From NCBI GenBank assembly GCA_001312405.1, contig BBDR01000002.1, positions 434,001 through 498,000 of the forward strand: a stretch of DNA of 64,000 bases, written 5' to 3'. The position numbers and the translations under genes are program-made. This document shows, piece by piece, positions 54,295 through 63,930 of this stretch. Below the pieces are notes generated by a model. That model was not told the origin of the DNA. It did not search any database and saw nothing but the letters and a program-made list of their open reading frames with translations. Position 1 is the first letter of the stretch. Every line of letters begins with the position of its first letter. This stretch comes from Clostridium sp. NkU-1 (GTDB lineage: Bacteria; Bacillota_A; Clostridia; Lachnospirales; Lachnospiraceae).

Positions 54295-56429
54295 ATGGAG
54301 CATAATGATAAAATGAAAAAATTCTCGGTTAGTAAAATGAAATTAGCCAGTAAAACGGCCAGTGTGATCGGTGTCATTGTAACATTGGTCCTTGTTCTGC
54401 AGAGTTTGATTTCCATCAATTCGGCAAGCACGGCGGTGGGTATTGCTGTATCCAGTAATTTTAACAGTATTGCACGGTCTAACAGTCTGGAGGTTCAGGC
54501 GATTCTGGATACTGCTTCCTCGGCGGCATTGGATTTGCAGGCATATTTACAGTCCATGTATGGGGAAATCAAGGTCAGCCAGCTGGAGGCAGGTGATAAT
54601 AGAAAAAGTATACTGTATGATGGCTATTTATCGGAAACCTGCGCAGAGATAGAAAGCTATCTATCTCATACGGCATGGAGTGCTGTTGGGAATTCCGATG
54701 ACTGGTAGGCCTAGGAGTTCTTTTTGAATCAGGTGCGTTTGATAAAAGTGTCCGTGACTATACGCTGTATGTAAATGACCAGGATGCCGTTAACAATACC
54801 GTACAGTCTTACGGTGAATACAACAGTTATGGAAATGAAGACTTTTATAAGCTGGCAGCTTCCGCAAAGCGTCTGGTATTTACCGATCCTTATTTCGATC
54901 AGGGTGTCACAATGGTGACAGCAGCGTGCCCGATTATGTATGAGGGACAAGTGATGGGCGTGGTCGTTTCTGACATTGATGTGGGGAAATTTTCTAAAAT
55001 TAAAACGGATGATCCCCAGTATAAAACCATGTTTGCCAATATTTCCAGTAATAATGAAACGATTGTTTATGACAGCCGCAAAGCAGAGAACGTTGGCACG
55101 GACGTAGTAAACCGCCTTCCAAAGGAAAAAGACCGCCAGAAGATTCGGGAAGGATTTGCTGGCGGAAAGGAGTTTACTGCTTCTTTAACAGGTGCTGACG
55201 GAAAACAGAATATAAGGTTTTTCTATCCGGTAAAGGCAGGAGACAGGATTTGGTGGTCCCAGACGTCCCTGGAAGAAAGCGATTTAAAGAAAGAAGTGAA
55301 TTCACTGACGCTGGTTCTGGTTCTGGTGACCGTTGCCGCACTTGCGGCAGTCATTGCCATTACGGTAGTATTAGTCCGCCATATGATTAATCCGATCCAG
55401 AAGATTCTTACAGCTGCGGACTCCATTGCAAAGGGAGATTTGGATATACAGGTAGAATCCAGGTCCGAAGATGAGATTGGAATGCTTGCCCATACGTTTA
55501 CATATATGGCAGATAATCTGAAGTCTATCATCAATGATATTGACTATATGCTGGGAGAAATGGGGGATGGTAATTTTCGCATTGTATCCCAGGCACAGGA
55601 GAAATATGTAGGTACATTTGAAAAGATCCTTCATGCAATGCAGTCCATTAACAGGAATTTAAGCGGAACTCTGTCTGATATTAATCAGGTGTCCGAACAG
55701 GTGGCATCAGCTTCGGATCAGGTATCAAGCAGTGCCCAGTTCTTGTCACAGGGGGCTACGGAACAGGCCAGTGCTGTCCAGGAACTGTTTGCTTCTATTA
55801 CGGAAATTTCGGAAAAAGTAAAACAGAATGCGGCTTATGCATCTGAAGCAGACCGGTTGTCAGGGGATGCCGTAACGGATATTGTAGAAAGTAACCGTCA
55901 TATGAAGGTGATGATGGATGCAATGAATGAAATTACTAATACTTCCAATGAAATTGGCAGAATCATTAAAACGATTGATGATATTGCATTTCAGACTAAT
56001 ATCCTGGCTTTGAACGCTGCTGTTGAGGCAGCCCGTGCAGGGGATGCAGGAAAAGGCTTTGCAGTCGTGGCAGATGAGGTTCGGAATTTGGCTGGAAAAT
56101 CTGCGGAAGCAGCAAAAAATACAACTGCATTGATTGGAAATGCCCTGGAGGCGATTAAGAATGGAACCAGGGTTGCAGCTGAAACAGCAGAATCGTTAAA
56201 TTCAGTTGTCACAAAGTCAGAAGGCGTATCCGATAAGATTCGGGAGATTGCTGTAAGCTCCGAGGAGCAGTCAGAAGCAGTTGCTCAGGTAACTACCGGA
56301 GTAGAGCAGATTTCTGCCGTAGTGCAGACCAATTCTGCAACAGCTGAAGAGTCTGCGGCAACAAGCCAGGAACTTTCTGGCCAGGCACAGGTTTTAAAGG
56401 GACTGATTGGAAGGTTTGAGATAATGTAA
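54295..56429 (+). CDS. Methyl-accepting chemotaxis protein with dCache-like sensor, frameshifted
   Basis: About 711 residues: a transmembrane helix near the N-terminus ([18 protein letters not shown]), an extracellular sensor resembling dCache_1 ([33 protein letters not shown]), a second membrane helix ([19 protein letters not shown]), HAMP ([20 protein letters not shown]) and a cytoplasmic signalling domain with the conserved hairpin tip [21 protein letters not shown] shift near 54703 joins the sensor. GGAGGA lies 2 bp before the ATG at 54295, so the ATG at 54313 is an alternative start. It is the only gene under box C. Confidence 0.88.
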
Positions 56430-56464
56430 CTGTGATCCTATTGGTTTTAGATGTTGGATAATTC

Positions 56465-56493
56465 AAAAACGAGTCCTGATTAGGGCTCGTTTT
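56465..56493. terminator. Bidirectional terminator
   Basis: AAAAACGAG and CTCGTTTTT with an inner CC/GG pair form a hairpin between the chemoreceptor and the convergent bactofilin-like gene. Confidence 0.85.
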
Positions 56494-56520
56494 TGTCTTT
56501 TGAGATATATATTTCATTTG

Positions 56521-56832
56521 TTATAAAATTTTCTCAGATAGATAATGGATATCATTGATAATGGAGCCCTTGCTGACTTTAATGTTATGTCCTTCCAGGA
56601 CAGGGGCATCAACAATTCCTGTTATTTGTATTTCTCCATGATTGATAATATTTCCATTAAAGATGCCATAAATGTTCAGCGAGCATTCAGGATCAATGAT
56701 AATATCTCCTTTATGAATTCCATACAGGTTCAGTTTTGCATTATGATACAGGTGTATAGTTCCGGTTGATATTCCACTTATATCCAATTCAGAATCGATA
56801 ATATCTATATCTTTATTAATAACTCCATTCAT
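56521..56832 (-). CDS. Bactofilin-like polymer-forming protein
   Basis: Unbroken protein of 103 residues from the start at 56832, which follows AAAGGAGAAG. The sequence is a run of short beta-strand repeats of about 18 residues (GISTGTIHLYHNAKLNLYGI, then KGDIIIDPECSLNIYGIF and GEIQITGIVDAPVLEGHNI), the signature of the right-handed beta-helix of bactofilins. It is short for the family and has no membrane anchor. Such proteins build cell-envelope scaffolds; here the neighbours are chemoreceptors, so a role in placing an envelope complex is only a guess. Confidence 0.7.
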   Translation of the reverse strand: MNGVINKDIDIIDSELDISGISTGTIHLYHNAKLNLYGIHKGDIIIDPECSLNIYGIFNGNIINHGEIQITGIVDAPVLEGHNIKVSKGSIINDIHYLSEKIL

Positions 56833-56872
56833 TTTCTTCTCCTTTCCCATCATGCTTGATTCGGATAATCAG

Positions 56873-56898
56873 AAAGGGGGGACAACACCCCCCTTTTT
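56873..56898. terminator. G/C-run hairpin upstream of the bactofilin-like gene
   Basis: AAAGGGGGG and CCCCCCTTT around a six-base loop, then T residues on the plus strand. It lies before a minus-strand gene, so it may stop upstream plus-strand transcription or serve as an attenuator. Confidence 0.6.
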
Positions 56899-56958
56899 AA
56901 CGGCAAAATGTTGACATCTTTCTTTTGTACCCATAATACCTGTTTTTATGTTAATCAT

Positions 56959-57228
56959 ATGGAATATGATAGAAAATGGGAATACCTCAAAGATTGGTAT
57001 AGTGAAAGATTAAGACAAGATTCTGCAAGTGAGATGACAGAAAAGTTATTTGCAAGTAACAAGGTTATGGTGGCACATGTTGATAATAAAGAGATTGCCG
57101 CTGCCACTCTGGGGTCCTGGCTTTGCACCAGCCTGAATCATTCTCAGGATTGCAGTCTGATGAGCTTCTTTGCTGCTTCCTGCAGGTGCTTTCTACGCCG
57201 AAAAATATTTGTGGTTCATGATCAATAA
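56959..57228 (+). pseudogene. Relic of a toxin gene-3 3' end
   Basis: The translated segment DSASEMTEKLFASNKVMVAH parallels DSVNEMIEKLSASINVMEDC near the end of gene 3 (53,946-54,030), and the DNA shows the same run of matches. The frame falls apart after 57110. It seems to be a decayed second copy of gene 3; nothing upstream of it remains. Confidence 0.5.
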
Positions 57229-57410
57229 GCAGTATGGTGATCTGAGTGAGATCAAGCAATGATTTTTGATAATTTCTCATTATTTCTAAAACTTCCTTAT
57301 ATATCTTTGGTTTTTTTGTGAGTAATCGATTTGAAAATCATGCAGCGATTTTAAAAAGCAATGAACCATTTTCAATATTTATAAAACGAATTACATGTAT
57401 TTATATAATA

Positions 57411-57427
57411 TACCACAAAATGAGGGG
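57411..57427 (+). promoter_or_regulatory. 17-bp box, copy D (SSB/chemoreceptor 2 unit)
   Basis: TACCACAAAATGAGGGG, deviating only in the last two bases. TATAAT at 57450 starts exactly 22 bp after the box. Confidence 0.6.
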
Positions 57428-57552
57428 GTGGACAAAAATTATTGTGTGATATAATATTTGTCAAAATATATCGAAAATTATATTATAATGTTCATTCCAT
57501 TCTTGCCTTTTTGGAAATATTACCTTATCCAAGAATACAAAATATAATGGGG

Positions 57553-57724
57553 TGATGGATAACGGAACATCAGCCGGGCCTGTCCAAGCAGCTCCAAGAG
57601 AAAGTAATTTCCAAATCCGGTTTGTCAGCCAAAGAATGGGGCAGACAGATTGAAATATCTTATGCAGGACTGCGCCCATACAGGTACAGGAAAAGGAAAA
57701 GCAGGGAGATTTATGAAACAAAAA
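57553..57724 (+). CDS. Small basic protein before the SSB-like gene
   Basis: A frame of about 55 residues includes PGLSKQLQEKVISKSGLSAK and ends with a basic stretch (RYRKRKSREI). An ATG at 57553 would need a one-base shift to enter it. It overlaps the start of the next gene by 12 bp. Helical, perhaps a small regulator; unassigned. Confidence 0.35.
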
Positions 57725-58336
57725 TATGATTTAAATCAGGTACATATATGTGGGAGAATCACATCAGGCTTCATTTTTAATGAGGAGATGTTTCTGGAGG
57801 GCGGATATATGATGTATGTAGCTGTAAAAAGGCTTAGCGGTAAGGAGGACATCATTCCGGTAATGGTTTCAGGAAATCTTTTGGACTTTCAGATGAATTA
57901 TATTGATGCAATGGCAGATATTACCGGGCAGCTGCGTATTTATGAACGGTATGGGGACGGAGATTGCCAGCAGCTGTTATCTATATTTGCTGAAAAGATC
58001 GGCATCGTTCCGGAATGTGAAAAGATGACGGAGGCCAGAAGTGAAAACTGGCTTTATTTAGAGGGGTATTTGTGCAAAAAGCCTGTTTTCCGAAGGACTC
58101 CCATGGGGAGTGCAATTACCAATATACTTTTGGCAGTCAACCGTGGCAGTAAAGCAGATTATATTCCCTGCATAGCCTGGGACGGAGCGGCACGTTGGGT
58201 TTCCGGTTTCGATGTGGGGAAAAAACTCAAACTGGTCGGTCGTTTGCAAAGCAGGGAATATGTTAAGATACTGGATAATACGGAACGTGAAACAAGAATG
58301 GCTTATGAAGTATCAATCATGAAACTGGAATCGTGA
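57713..58336 (+). CDS. SSB-like protein with two OB-folds
   Basis: Unbroken 207-residue protein starting MKQKYDLNQVHICGRITSGF after GGGAGA. The first half (residues 1-100) and the second (WLYLEGYLCKKPVFRRTPMG to the end) both look like OB-folds. The second carries a classic SSB pattern (AVNRGSKADYIPCIAWDGAA and KLKLVGRLQSREYVK). Such proteins occur on Firmicute mobile elements, and would bind single-stranded DNA in replication or conjugation. It lies 84 bp before chemoreceptor 2 and both would be expressed from box D. Confidence 0.7.
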   Translation: MKQKYDLNQVHICGRITSGFIFNEEMFLEGGYMMYVAVKRLSGKEDIIPVMVSGNLLDFQMNYIDAMADITGQLRIYERYGDGDCQQLLSIFAEKIGIVPECEKMTEARSENWLYLEGYLCKKPVFRRTPMGSAITNILLAVNRGSKADYIPCIAWDGAARWVSGFDVGKKLKLVGRLQSREYVKILDNTERETRMAYEVSIMKLES

Positions 58337-58419
58337 TTTTGTATGGGACAGAAATTATCGTCCGCTTTAGCTGTGCCAGAAGCGTGACTTTAAAATAAAC
58401 ATTAAGGAGATTTAGTTAG

Positions 58420-60131
58420 ATGGCAAGAAAAAAAGTTATACTGAAAGAACTTCCGGTTCAATGGAAACTGGTGGCAGGTTTTGGAGTAATGCTCATGCTG
58501 CTGCTGATTTTCTTTGGAGTATCAGAATGGGGAATCTCCCGTGTCGGGAATCAGGTAGAGTTATATTCTAAATATACGTATCCGCTTACCTCTTATAATG
58601 TAAGGACACAGCGGGAAATGGCCTATGTAAGGAATTATCTGGTGAGGGCGATTCTTGAAAAACAACAAGGAACAGATTATCAGCCTCTCTTGATCTGATG
58701 GAGGAAAGCACTGCAAATTACAAGGAATATTTCGGGAAATTTGCCGGCAACCAGCGCAGTCAGGCTAATGACGGGAATATTACGAAAATCAGGCAGTATG
58801 AGGCAGAAGCCCAAAATGTCCAAAATAAAATTCTTGAACTGCTTCATGATTCCTCCAATAAAGATACAACCGTTGCTTATAAAATGTTTAAAAATGAATT
58901 CCTGCCCATCTTTGAACAGATTACAACGCTGATGGAAGATATGGATGCCGTTGGAGAACAAAAAGCCATGGAACAAAAAGAAACGGCCAGAGGGACGATT
59001 GTACAGGCGAGAGCTACTTTGCTGTCAGTCACAGTTTTTGCTGTGCTGGTGGTTATCGGCGTTGTTTTTGTACTTACCAGAGCAATATTAATTCCAGTAA
59101 AAGAAATTGATGCAGTATACAAAGAAATGGCAAAGGGAAATTTACATACACCGATCTCCTACAAAAGCCGGGATGAGCTGGGCAGCATGGCGGACAGCAT
59201 CAGGAGTACCAATGCACAGATTATCTCTATAATTGAAGATATCAGTGCCAAGCTCATTTCACTGTCACAGGGAGATATGCGGATATCTGTGGATCTGGAT
59301 TACGTGGGAGATTTTGCTGCAATAAAATCGGCATTAATCAATACTGCGTCCGCACTTAATAATACTATGCTGGTAATTCACAGAGTCTCTGAGGAGGTAG
59401 GTTCCGGTGCGGGACAGGTTTCTGATGCTGCGCAGGCTCTTGCAGCCGGTGCCACGGAGCAGGCTGCCACTGTAGAGGAATTAACCGCTTCTGCCCAGAG
59501 CGTGACACAAAAGGCTGAAAAGAATACTGCGGCAGTACGCCAGGCGACAGATTATGTGGAAAAGGTAGTATCAGGTGTCAATGAAAGCAATGGGCATATG
59601 AAAAGTCTCAATGGGGCCATGAAGGAAATCAGCCAGTCTGCAGATGAAATTTCCAAGGTAACAAAATTTGTGGAAGACATTGCTTTCCAGACGAATATCC
59701 TTGCACTCAATGCCGCTGTGGAAGCTGCCAGAGCCGGAGATGCCGGAAAGGGATTTGCGGTGGTGGCTGATGAGGTGAGAAATCTGGCAGCCAAATCGGC
59801 AGAAGCTGCAAAGCAAACAGCAAACTTAATTCAAAAATCAACCGATACGGTTTCCGAAGGGGAACGGTTTGCTAACGAAACTTTACAGCGTTTAGAAGAA
59901 GTTGTTGAAGAAGCAGCAATGGTTGAACAGGCAATAAAAGAGATCGAGTTGGCTTCCGTAGAGCAGACCGATGCAATTGAGCAGATTAATATCGGACTGT
60001 CCCAGGTATCGGCGGTGGTTCAGACCAATGCAGCCACAGCGGAAGAAAGCTCTGCTTCCAGTGAGGAGTTAGCGGCACAGGCACAGACTCTCCGGGAAGA
60101 GGTTTCAAAATTCAAACTCTCAAAGTCATAG
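58420..60131 (+). CDS. Methyl-accepting chemotaxis protein with four-helix-bundle sensor, frameshifted
   Basis: About 570 residues: N-terminal membrane helix ([20 protein letters not shown]), a helical sensor of the 4HB_MCP type, a second helix ([19 protein letters not shown]), HAMP ([20 protein letters not shown]) and the signalling domain with tip [21 protein letters not shown] shift near 58690 joins the sensor halves ([11 protein letters not shown]). The N-terminal [14 protein letters not shown] is basic. It follows the SSB-like gene and may use box D. Ligand unknown; the sensor differs in type from the first receptor. Confidence 0.9.
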
Positions 60132-60156
60132 ATTTAGGGCTTTGAGAGTACTTTTG
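60117..60156 (+). terminator. Terminator overlapping the end of chemoreceptor 2
   Basis: CTCTCAAAG and CTTTGAGAG form a perfect 9-bp stem that includes the final codons, followed by a T-rich tail. Confidence 0.75.
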
Positions 60157-60221
60157 TCTGGTCTTGACAACCAACGGTAAAGCTGTTAAACTTGCAAATA
60201 GTGAAACAAAAGGAGTTAAGC

Positions 60222-60322
60222 AAGGTCATGGGTTCGAATCCAACTATCTCCATTCTAATAATAAGCCGCAGGCATGACAGCTTGTGGCTTCAATTATAAT
60301 TTATAGGGGGCGGGACAATTGA
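60222..60322 (+). repeat. Right direct repeat: tRNA-Ala 3' end relic plus hairpin (attR-like)
   Basis: AGGTCATGGGTTCGAATCC again, then AACTATCTCCAT and a copy of the hairpin after tRNA-Ala (AAGCCGCAGGCAT / CTTGTGGCTT), continuing to GGGCGGGACA. There is no 5' tRNA half here. It mirrors the left repeat at 23088-23185 over about 98 bp. Confidence 0.7.
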
Positions 60323-60457
60323 TTAAAATCAGATACAGAATATGAAAGGCACATTTTCCCAAGGGGATGTGTCTTTTTGTGCGCCCAGCTGCCGGTGTCA
60401 GGCGGTTTTGACATTGGCTTGTCGTTTTCCCATGAATCGTAAAAAGGTGATGATGAG

Positions 60458-60715
60458 ATGATAAGTTATGAATACATAGTATCGGACAAACAGGGGCTTC
60501 ACGCTATCAATGCTATGAGGCTGAGCAGGGCGGCATCGGAATATGAGAGCCGCATAACCCTTAAGAGCAGGAAAGGTACAGCGGACTGCAAGAATGTGCT
60601 CTCACTCATAGGCCTGGGAGCGCGCCAGGGAGAATGTGTGGAGTTTATAATAGAGGGACCGGATGAGAACAAGGCATTCAGTTTCCTTAAGGAATTTCTT
60701 CCGGCTAATTTATAG
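60458..60715 (+). CDS. HPr-like phosphocarrier with altered active site
   Basis: Unbroken 85-residue HPr fold. The phospho-His is kept in KQGLHAINAMRLSRAA, but the invariant Arg two residues on (normally HARP) is Ile and the following Pro is Asn. The Ser46 region (normally KSIMGV) reads CKNVLSLIGLGARQG, with Asn replacing the HPr-kinase target Ser. The protein may be a dedicated or regulatory HPr insensitive to HPr kinase. It starts after AAGGTGATGATGAG and precedes the MupG gene, which is 137 bp on. Confidence 0.75.
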   Translation: MISYEYIVSDKQGLHAINAMRLSRAASEYESRITLKSRKGTADCKNVLSLIGLGARQGECVEFIIEGPDENKAFSFLKEFLPANL

Positions 60716-60729
60716 CAGAAACAGGATTA

Positions 60730-60748
60730 TTTCCTAGCAATTAGGAAA
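60730..60748. promoter_or_regulatory. Inverted repeat, copy 1, upstream of mupG
   Basis: TTTCCTA-GCAAT-TAGGAAA: perfect 7-bp arms with a 5-bp spacer. TTGACG at 60772 may be the -35 downstream. A second copy lies after the PRD gene (63910-63930). Confidence 0.75.
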
Positions 60749-60851
60749 CAGATTTACCTCCAAACTCTTTCTTGACGGACTATAGTTAATGTCAAAGGAC
60801 TATCCGGCTGGTCAGTGCCGGCCGGTTAAATATAAGAGAGGGGTAATTCAT

Positions 60852-61942
60852 ATGGCGAGATTGGGCATTTCCGTTTATCCGGAACATTCTACTGAAGAAA
60901 AGGACATGGAATATATCAGAAAGGCAGGGAGATTGGGGTATAAGAGAATCTTTACCTGCCTCTTAAGCGTGGAGGAGAGCAGGGAAGAGGTAATCGGCCG
61001 TTTTCGGAGACTGGCGGATGAAGCCCATGCCTGCGGTATGGAGATCATACCTGATGTAAGCCTGCCGTATTCTCCCGGCTGGGAATCTCCTACAAAGACT
61101 TATCCATATTTCAGGAAATGCATGTGGATGGCATCCGTCTGGACGAAGGCTTTGATGGCATGAAAGAAAGCCTTATGACTTACAATCCCCAGAGGCTTAA
61201 AATAGAGCTCAATTCCAGCACCAAGCTGGCGTATGTGGAGAATGTCATAGATCATCATCCGGATCGTGATAAGCTGATTACCTGCCACAATTTTTATCCG
61301 CAGAAGTATACGGGATTGAGCCTTAAACATTTTAATGCCTGTAATGAAAAGATAAAATCACTGGGGCTTAAGGTGGCAGCCTTTGTGTCCAGCAACGCGC
61401 CTTTCGTATATGGCCCGTGGCCCGTGAATGAGGGATTGTGCACCCTGGAGATGCACCGCGGTCTTCCCATTGATTTTCAGGTACGTCATCTGTTTGCCAC
61501 CGGCATGGTAGATGATGTGCTTATTGCTAATGCCTATGCCACTGATGAGGAACTTAAGGCTTGTGCCGGTCTTAATTCCAGCATTCTGACCTTTAATATC
61601 CGGCTGGAGAAGGAACTGACTCAGACCGAGCGCCAGATCCTGGATTATAAGTCCCGCCATGTGGTAAGAGGTGATATAAGCGACTACATGATCCGTTCCT
61701 CCGGCCCCAGAGTCACATTTGCGGACCAATCCATTCCTGCTGCCAATACCAGGGAATTAAAACCCGGCGATGTGGTCATCTTAAATGATGGTTATCCCAA
61801 ATATAAGGGGGAACTGCAAATCGTCACCCAATACATGCCAAATGACGGCCGCAAAAATGTTATCGGTCATCTTCCTGAGTATGAGCACGTTCTGCTGGAT
61901 TATGCCAAACCATGGACGGTGTTTGCATTCAGCATTCTCTGA
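60852..61942 (+). CDS. MupG-type 6-phospho-N-acetylmuramidase (DUF871), frameshifted
   Basis: About 363 residues. LGISVYPEHSTEEKDMEYIR begins the TIM-barrel of the DUF871/MupG family, which cleaves MurNAc-6-phosphate from disaccharides imported by PTS; HVDGIRLDEGFDG and LKVAAFVSSNAPFVYGPWPV continue it, and a C-terminal small beta domain ends at VFAFSIL. A shift near 61100-61115 joins the halves. Start at 60852 follows AGAGAGGGG. Location beside an HPr-like gene and a PRD regulator supports a cell-wall sugar recycling role. Confidence 0.85.
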
Positions 61943-61989
61943 ACAGGAGCCATTTCGGAAGAATACAAGAAAAAAAGGAGTATTTAGAT

Positions 61990-63909
61990 ATGCAGAATGA
62001 AAGACAGGAGCAGCTGCTTGCCATACTATCTGAGCGGAGAGACTGGATAACCAGCCGGTGCCTGGCCGTTCTTCTGCAGGTGTCGGACCGTACCATACGC
62101 TCCGATGTGGAATCCATCAACAGACAAATGATCCCGCCTCCCATAGAATCTAATGTTCGGAAGGGCTACCGCATCTGCGAAAAGGCCAGGATATCTCCTC
62201 TGCCACTGAAAGAATCCAGGGGAGGGGATATTCCCCAGACTCCAGGTGCCCGCTGTGCATACATTATACAGAAGCTGCTATTCGAGGTTAAGGAACTGAA
62301 CCTCACCCTTCTCCAGAGCCAGATCTATGTCAGCGGAGCCTCCATTGACAATGACTTAAAGCGTATACGGAAGATGCTGGAGCCTTATCCCGGCTTAAAG
62401 CTGGTCCGCAATAAGGAATGTATTTCCTTAAAGGGGGATGAGGCTGGAAAACGGCGGTTTTACAAGGACCTTCTGATGGCCGAAGTGCAGGAGAATTTTC
62501 TCAACTTAAACCTGCTGGCGAATCTATACAAAAGCTTCAATTTGATCGAGGTAAAGGACATATTTGTGGATGTGCTGAAGGAATACGATTATTCCATTCA
62601 TGAATCCATGTTTCCCATGCTTATCCTGCACGCCGGTACCAGCATTGAGAGAATGAACTGCTCCAACTACATCAGTATGGAGGAGGAGATGCCGGAATTG
62701 GAGGAGACCATTGAGTACCAGATTTCACGGGACTTCTATGATCGCATTTCCAAGCGCCTGCACATAAAGATCCACGACGGCGAAGTCAGTATGTTCGCCC
62801 TGGTGGTCATGGGAAGAAAGGCCTCCAATTATACCGACGATTATGTGAATTTTGCCGGCAGGTGGCTGAGTACCAGGAAACTGGTAGGCGAGGCCCTGGA
62901 GCAGATATTCACTCTGTTCGGGCTGGATTTCCGGCAGGATGGGGACCTGATTGCCGGTCTTAAGATGCACATCCACGGACTGGTTGAGCGCGTCAGGAAC
63001 CAGGTCCGGATGGAGGATATATTTGTGGAAGAGATCAAGCGCAAATACCCTCTGGTCTTTGAGATGGGCATCTACGTGCTGCAATTTCTGGAAGAAAGGC
63101 TTAAGACTCCCATATCCGATGCAGAGAGCTGCTATATCGCCCTTCATCTGGGAGCTGCCAGTGAGCGCATGAAAGCGGAAAGGAAGTACTGTGCCGTAAT
63201 GATCCTGCCTCACAACCAGTCCTTTTCCGATATGTGCGTGAAGAAGATTTCCGATATGTTTCGTGAGAGGATGGAAGTGGTAAAGGTATTTGGTTATTTT
63301 GAAGAGGAGGCAGTATCTTCCCTGGATCCGGACCTGCTGCTCAGTACATTTCCCCTGGAGCACGGGCTCAATGTGGAGACAGTCCCCATTAACTTATTCG
63401 TGGATTCTGAGACAGAGTCCAGGATTCTTCAGGCCATCAACCGGCTGGATAAGAAAGGCTTCCGGCTGGAATTTTCCTCCCATATCGGCAACTTAATCCG
63501 CCGGGAGCACTACTATACTGAGGTGAACTGTACCAGTCCGGAGGAAATCATCACCCTGCTGTGCTCAAGTCTGATTAAGGCGGATGTTGTGGACCCGGAA
63601 TTTACAGATGTGGTATTAAAGAGAGAGCAGATGTCCCCAACCTCCTTTGTGAATACATTTGCGATTCCCCATGCCTTTGGGGCCTTTGCCAGGAATTCCA
63701 CCATTGCGGTGGCCCAGCTTAAAAATCCTGTGAAATGGGGCGTCTTTGAGGTGCGGCTGGTGATGCTGTTTGCTATCAATAAAGGGGATGCCAGGATGAT
63801 TAAAGTCTTCTTTGACTGGATATCCAACATCGTGAATCAGCCTGAAGAGCTGGCAAAATTGGCGGCTCCCTGCGGATATGATGAATTTATCGACCGGATC
63901 ATGGAGTGA
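61990..63909 (+). CDS. PRD-containing transcriptional regulator with EIIB- and EIIA-like domains (BglG/ManR/MtlR type)
   Basis: Unbroken 639-residue activator. N-terminal helix-turn-helix (LAILSERRDWITSRCLAVLL, VSDRTIRSDVESINRQM) and a second HTH-like region, then PRD1 (LILHAGTSIERMNCS and KIHDGEVSMFALVVM), PRD2 (LKMHIHGLVERVRNQ and YIALHLGAASER), an EIIB-like part near residues 395-480 (lacking an obvious Cys loop) and a C-terminal EIIA-Fru-like domain with PHAFGAF. Phosphorylation by HPr/EIIB would set activity. Start follows AAAAGGAG. It is 47 bp after mupG and shares its operon, and the repeat after it may be its binding site. Confidence 0.88.
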   Translation: MQNERQEQLLAILSERRDWITSRCLAVLLQVSDRTIRSDVESINRQMIPPPIESNVRKGYRICEKARISPLPLKESRGGDIPQTPGARCAYIIQKLLFEVKELNLTLLQSQIYVSGASIDNDLKRIRKMLEPYPGLKLVRNKECISLKGDEAGKRRFYKDLLMAEVQENFLNLNLLANLYKSFNLIEVKDIFVDVLKEYDYSIHESMFPMLILHAGTSIERMNCSNYISMEEEMPELEETIEYQISRDFYDRISKRLHIKIHDGEVSMFALVVMGRKASNYTDDYVNFAGRWLSTRKLVGEALEQIFTLFGLDFRQDGDLIAGLKMHIHGLVERVRNQVRMEDIFVEEIKRKYPLVFEMGIYVLQFLEERLKTPISDAESCYIALHLGAASERMKAERKYCAVMILPHNQSFSDMCVKKISDMFRERMEVVKVFGYFEEEAVSSLDPDLLLSTFPLEHGLNVETVPINLFVDSETESRILQAINRLDKKGFRLEFSSHIGNLIRREHYYTEVNCTSPEEIITLLCSSLIKADVVDPEFTDVVLKREQMSPTSFVNTFAIPHAFGAFARNSTIAVAQLKNPVKWGVFEVRLVMLFAINKGDARMIKVFFDWISNIVNQPEELAKLAAPCGYDEFIDRIME

Positions 63910-63930
63910 ATTTCCTAAGAGCTAGGAAAT
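63910..63930. promoter_or_regulatory. Inverted repeat, copy 2, after the PRD gene
   Basis: ATTTCCTA-AGAGC-TAGGAAAT: same arms and same 5-bp spacer as the copy at 60730. It presumably controls the next gene, beyond the window. TATAAT-like sequences follow from 63962. Confidence 0.75.

Noticed and set aside
56928..56944. TACCCATAATACCTGTT as a sixth regulatory box
   Set aside because: It needs a one-base gap and lacks the conserved GG at positions 14-15; the nearby plus-strand sequence has no intact gene.
62725..63363. A 212-residue minus-strand reading frame inside the PRD gene
   Set aside because: It is the shadow of a strongly conserved plus-strand coding region and has no start signals.
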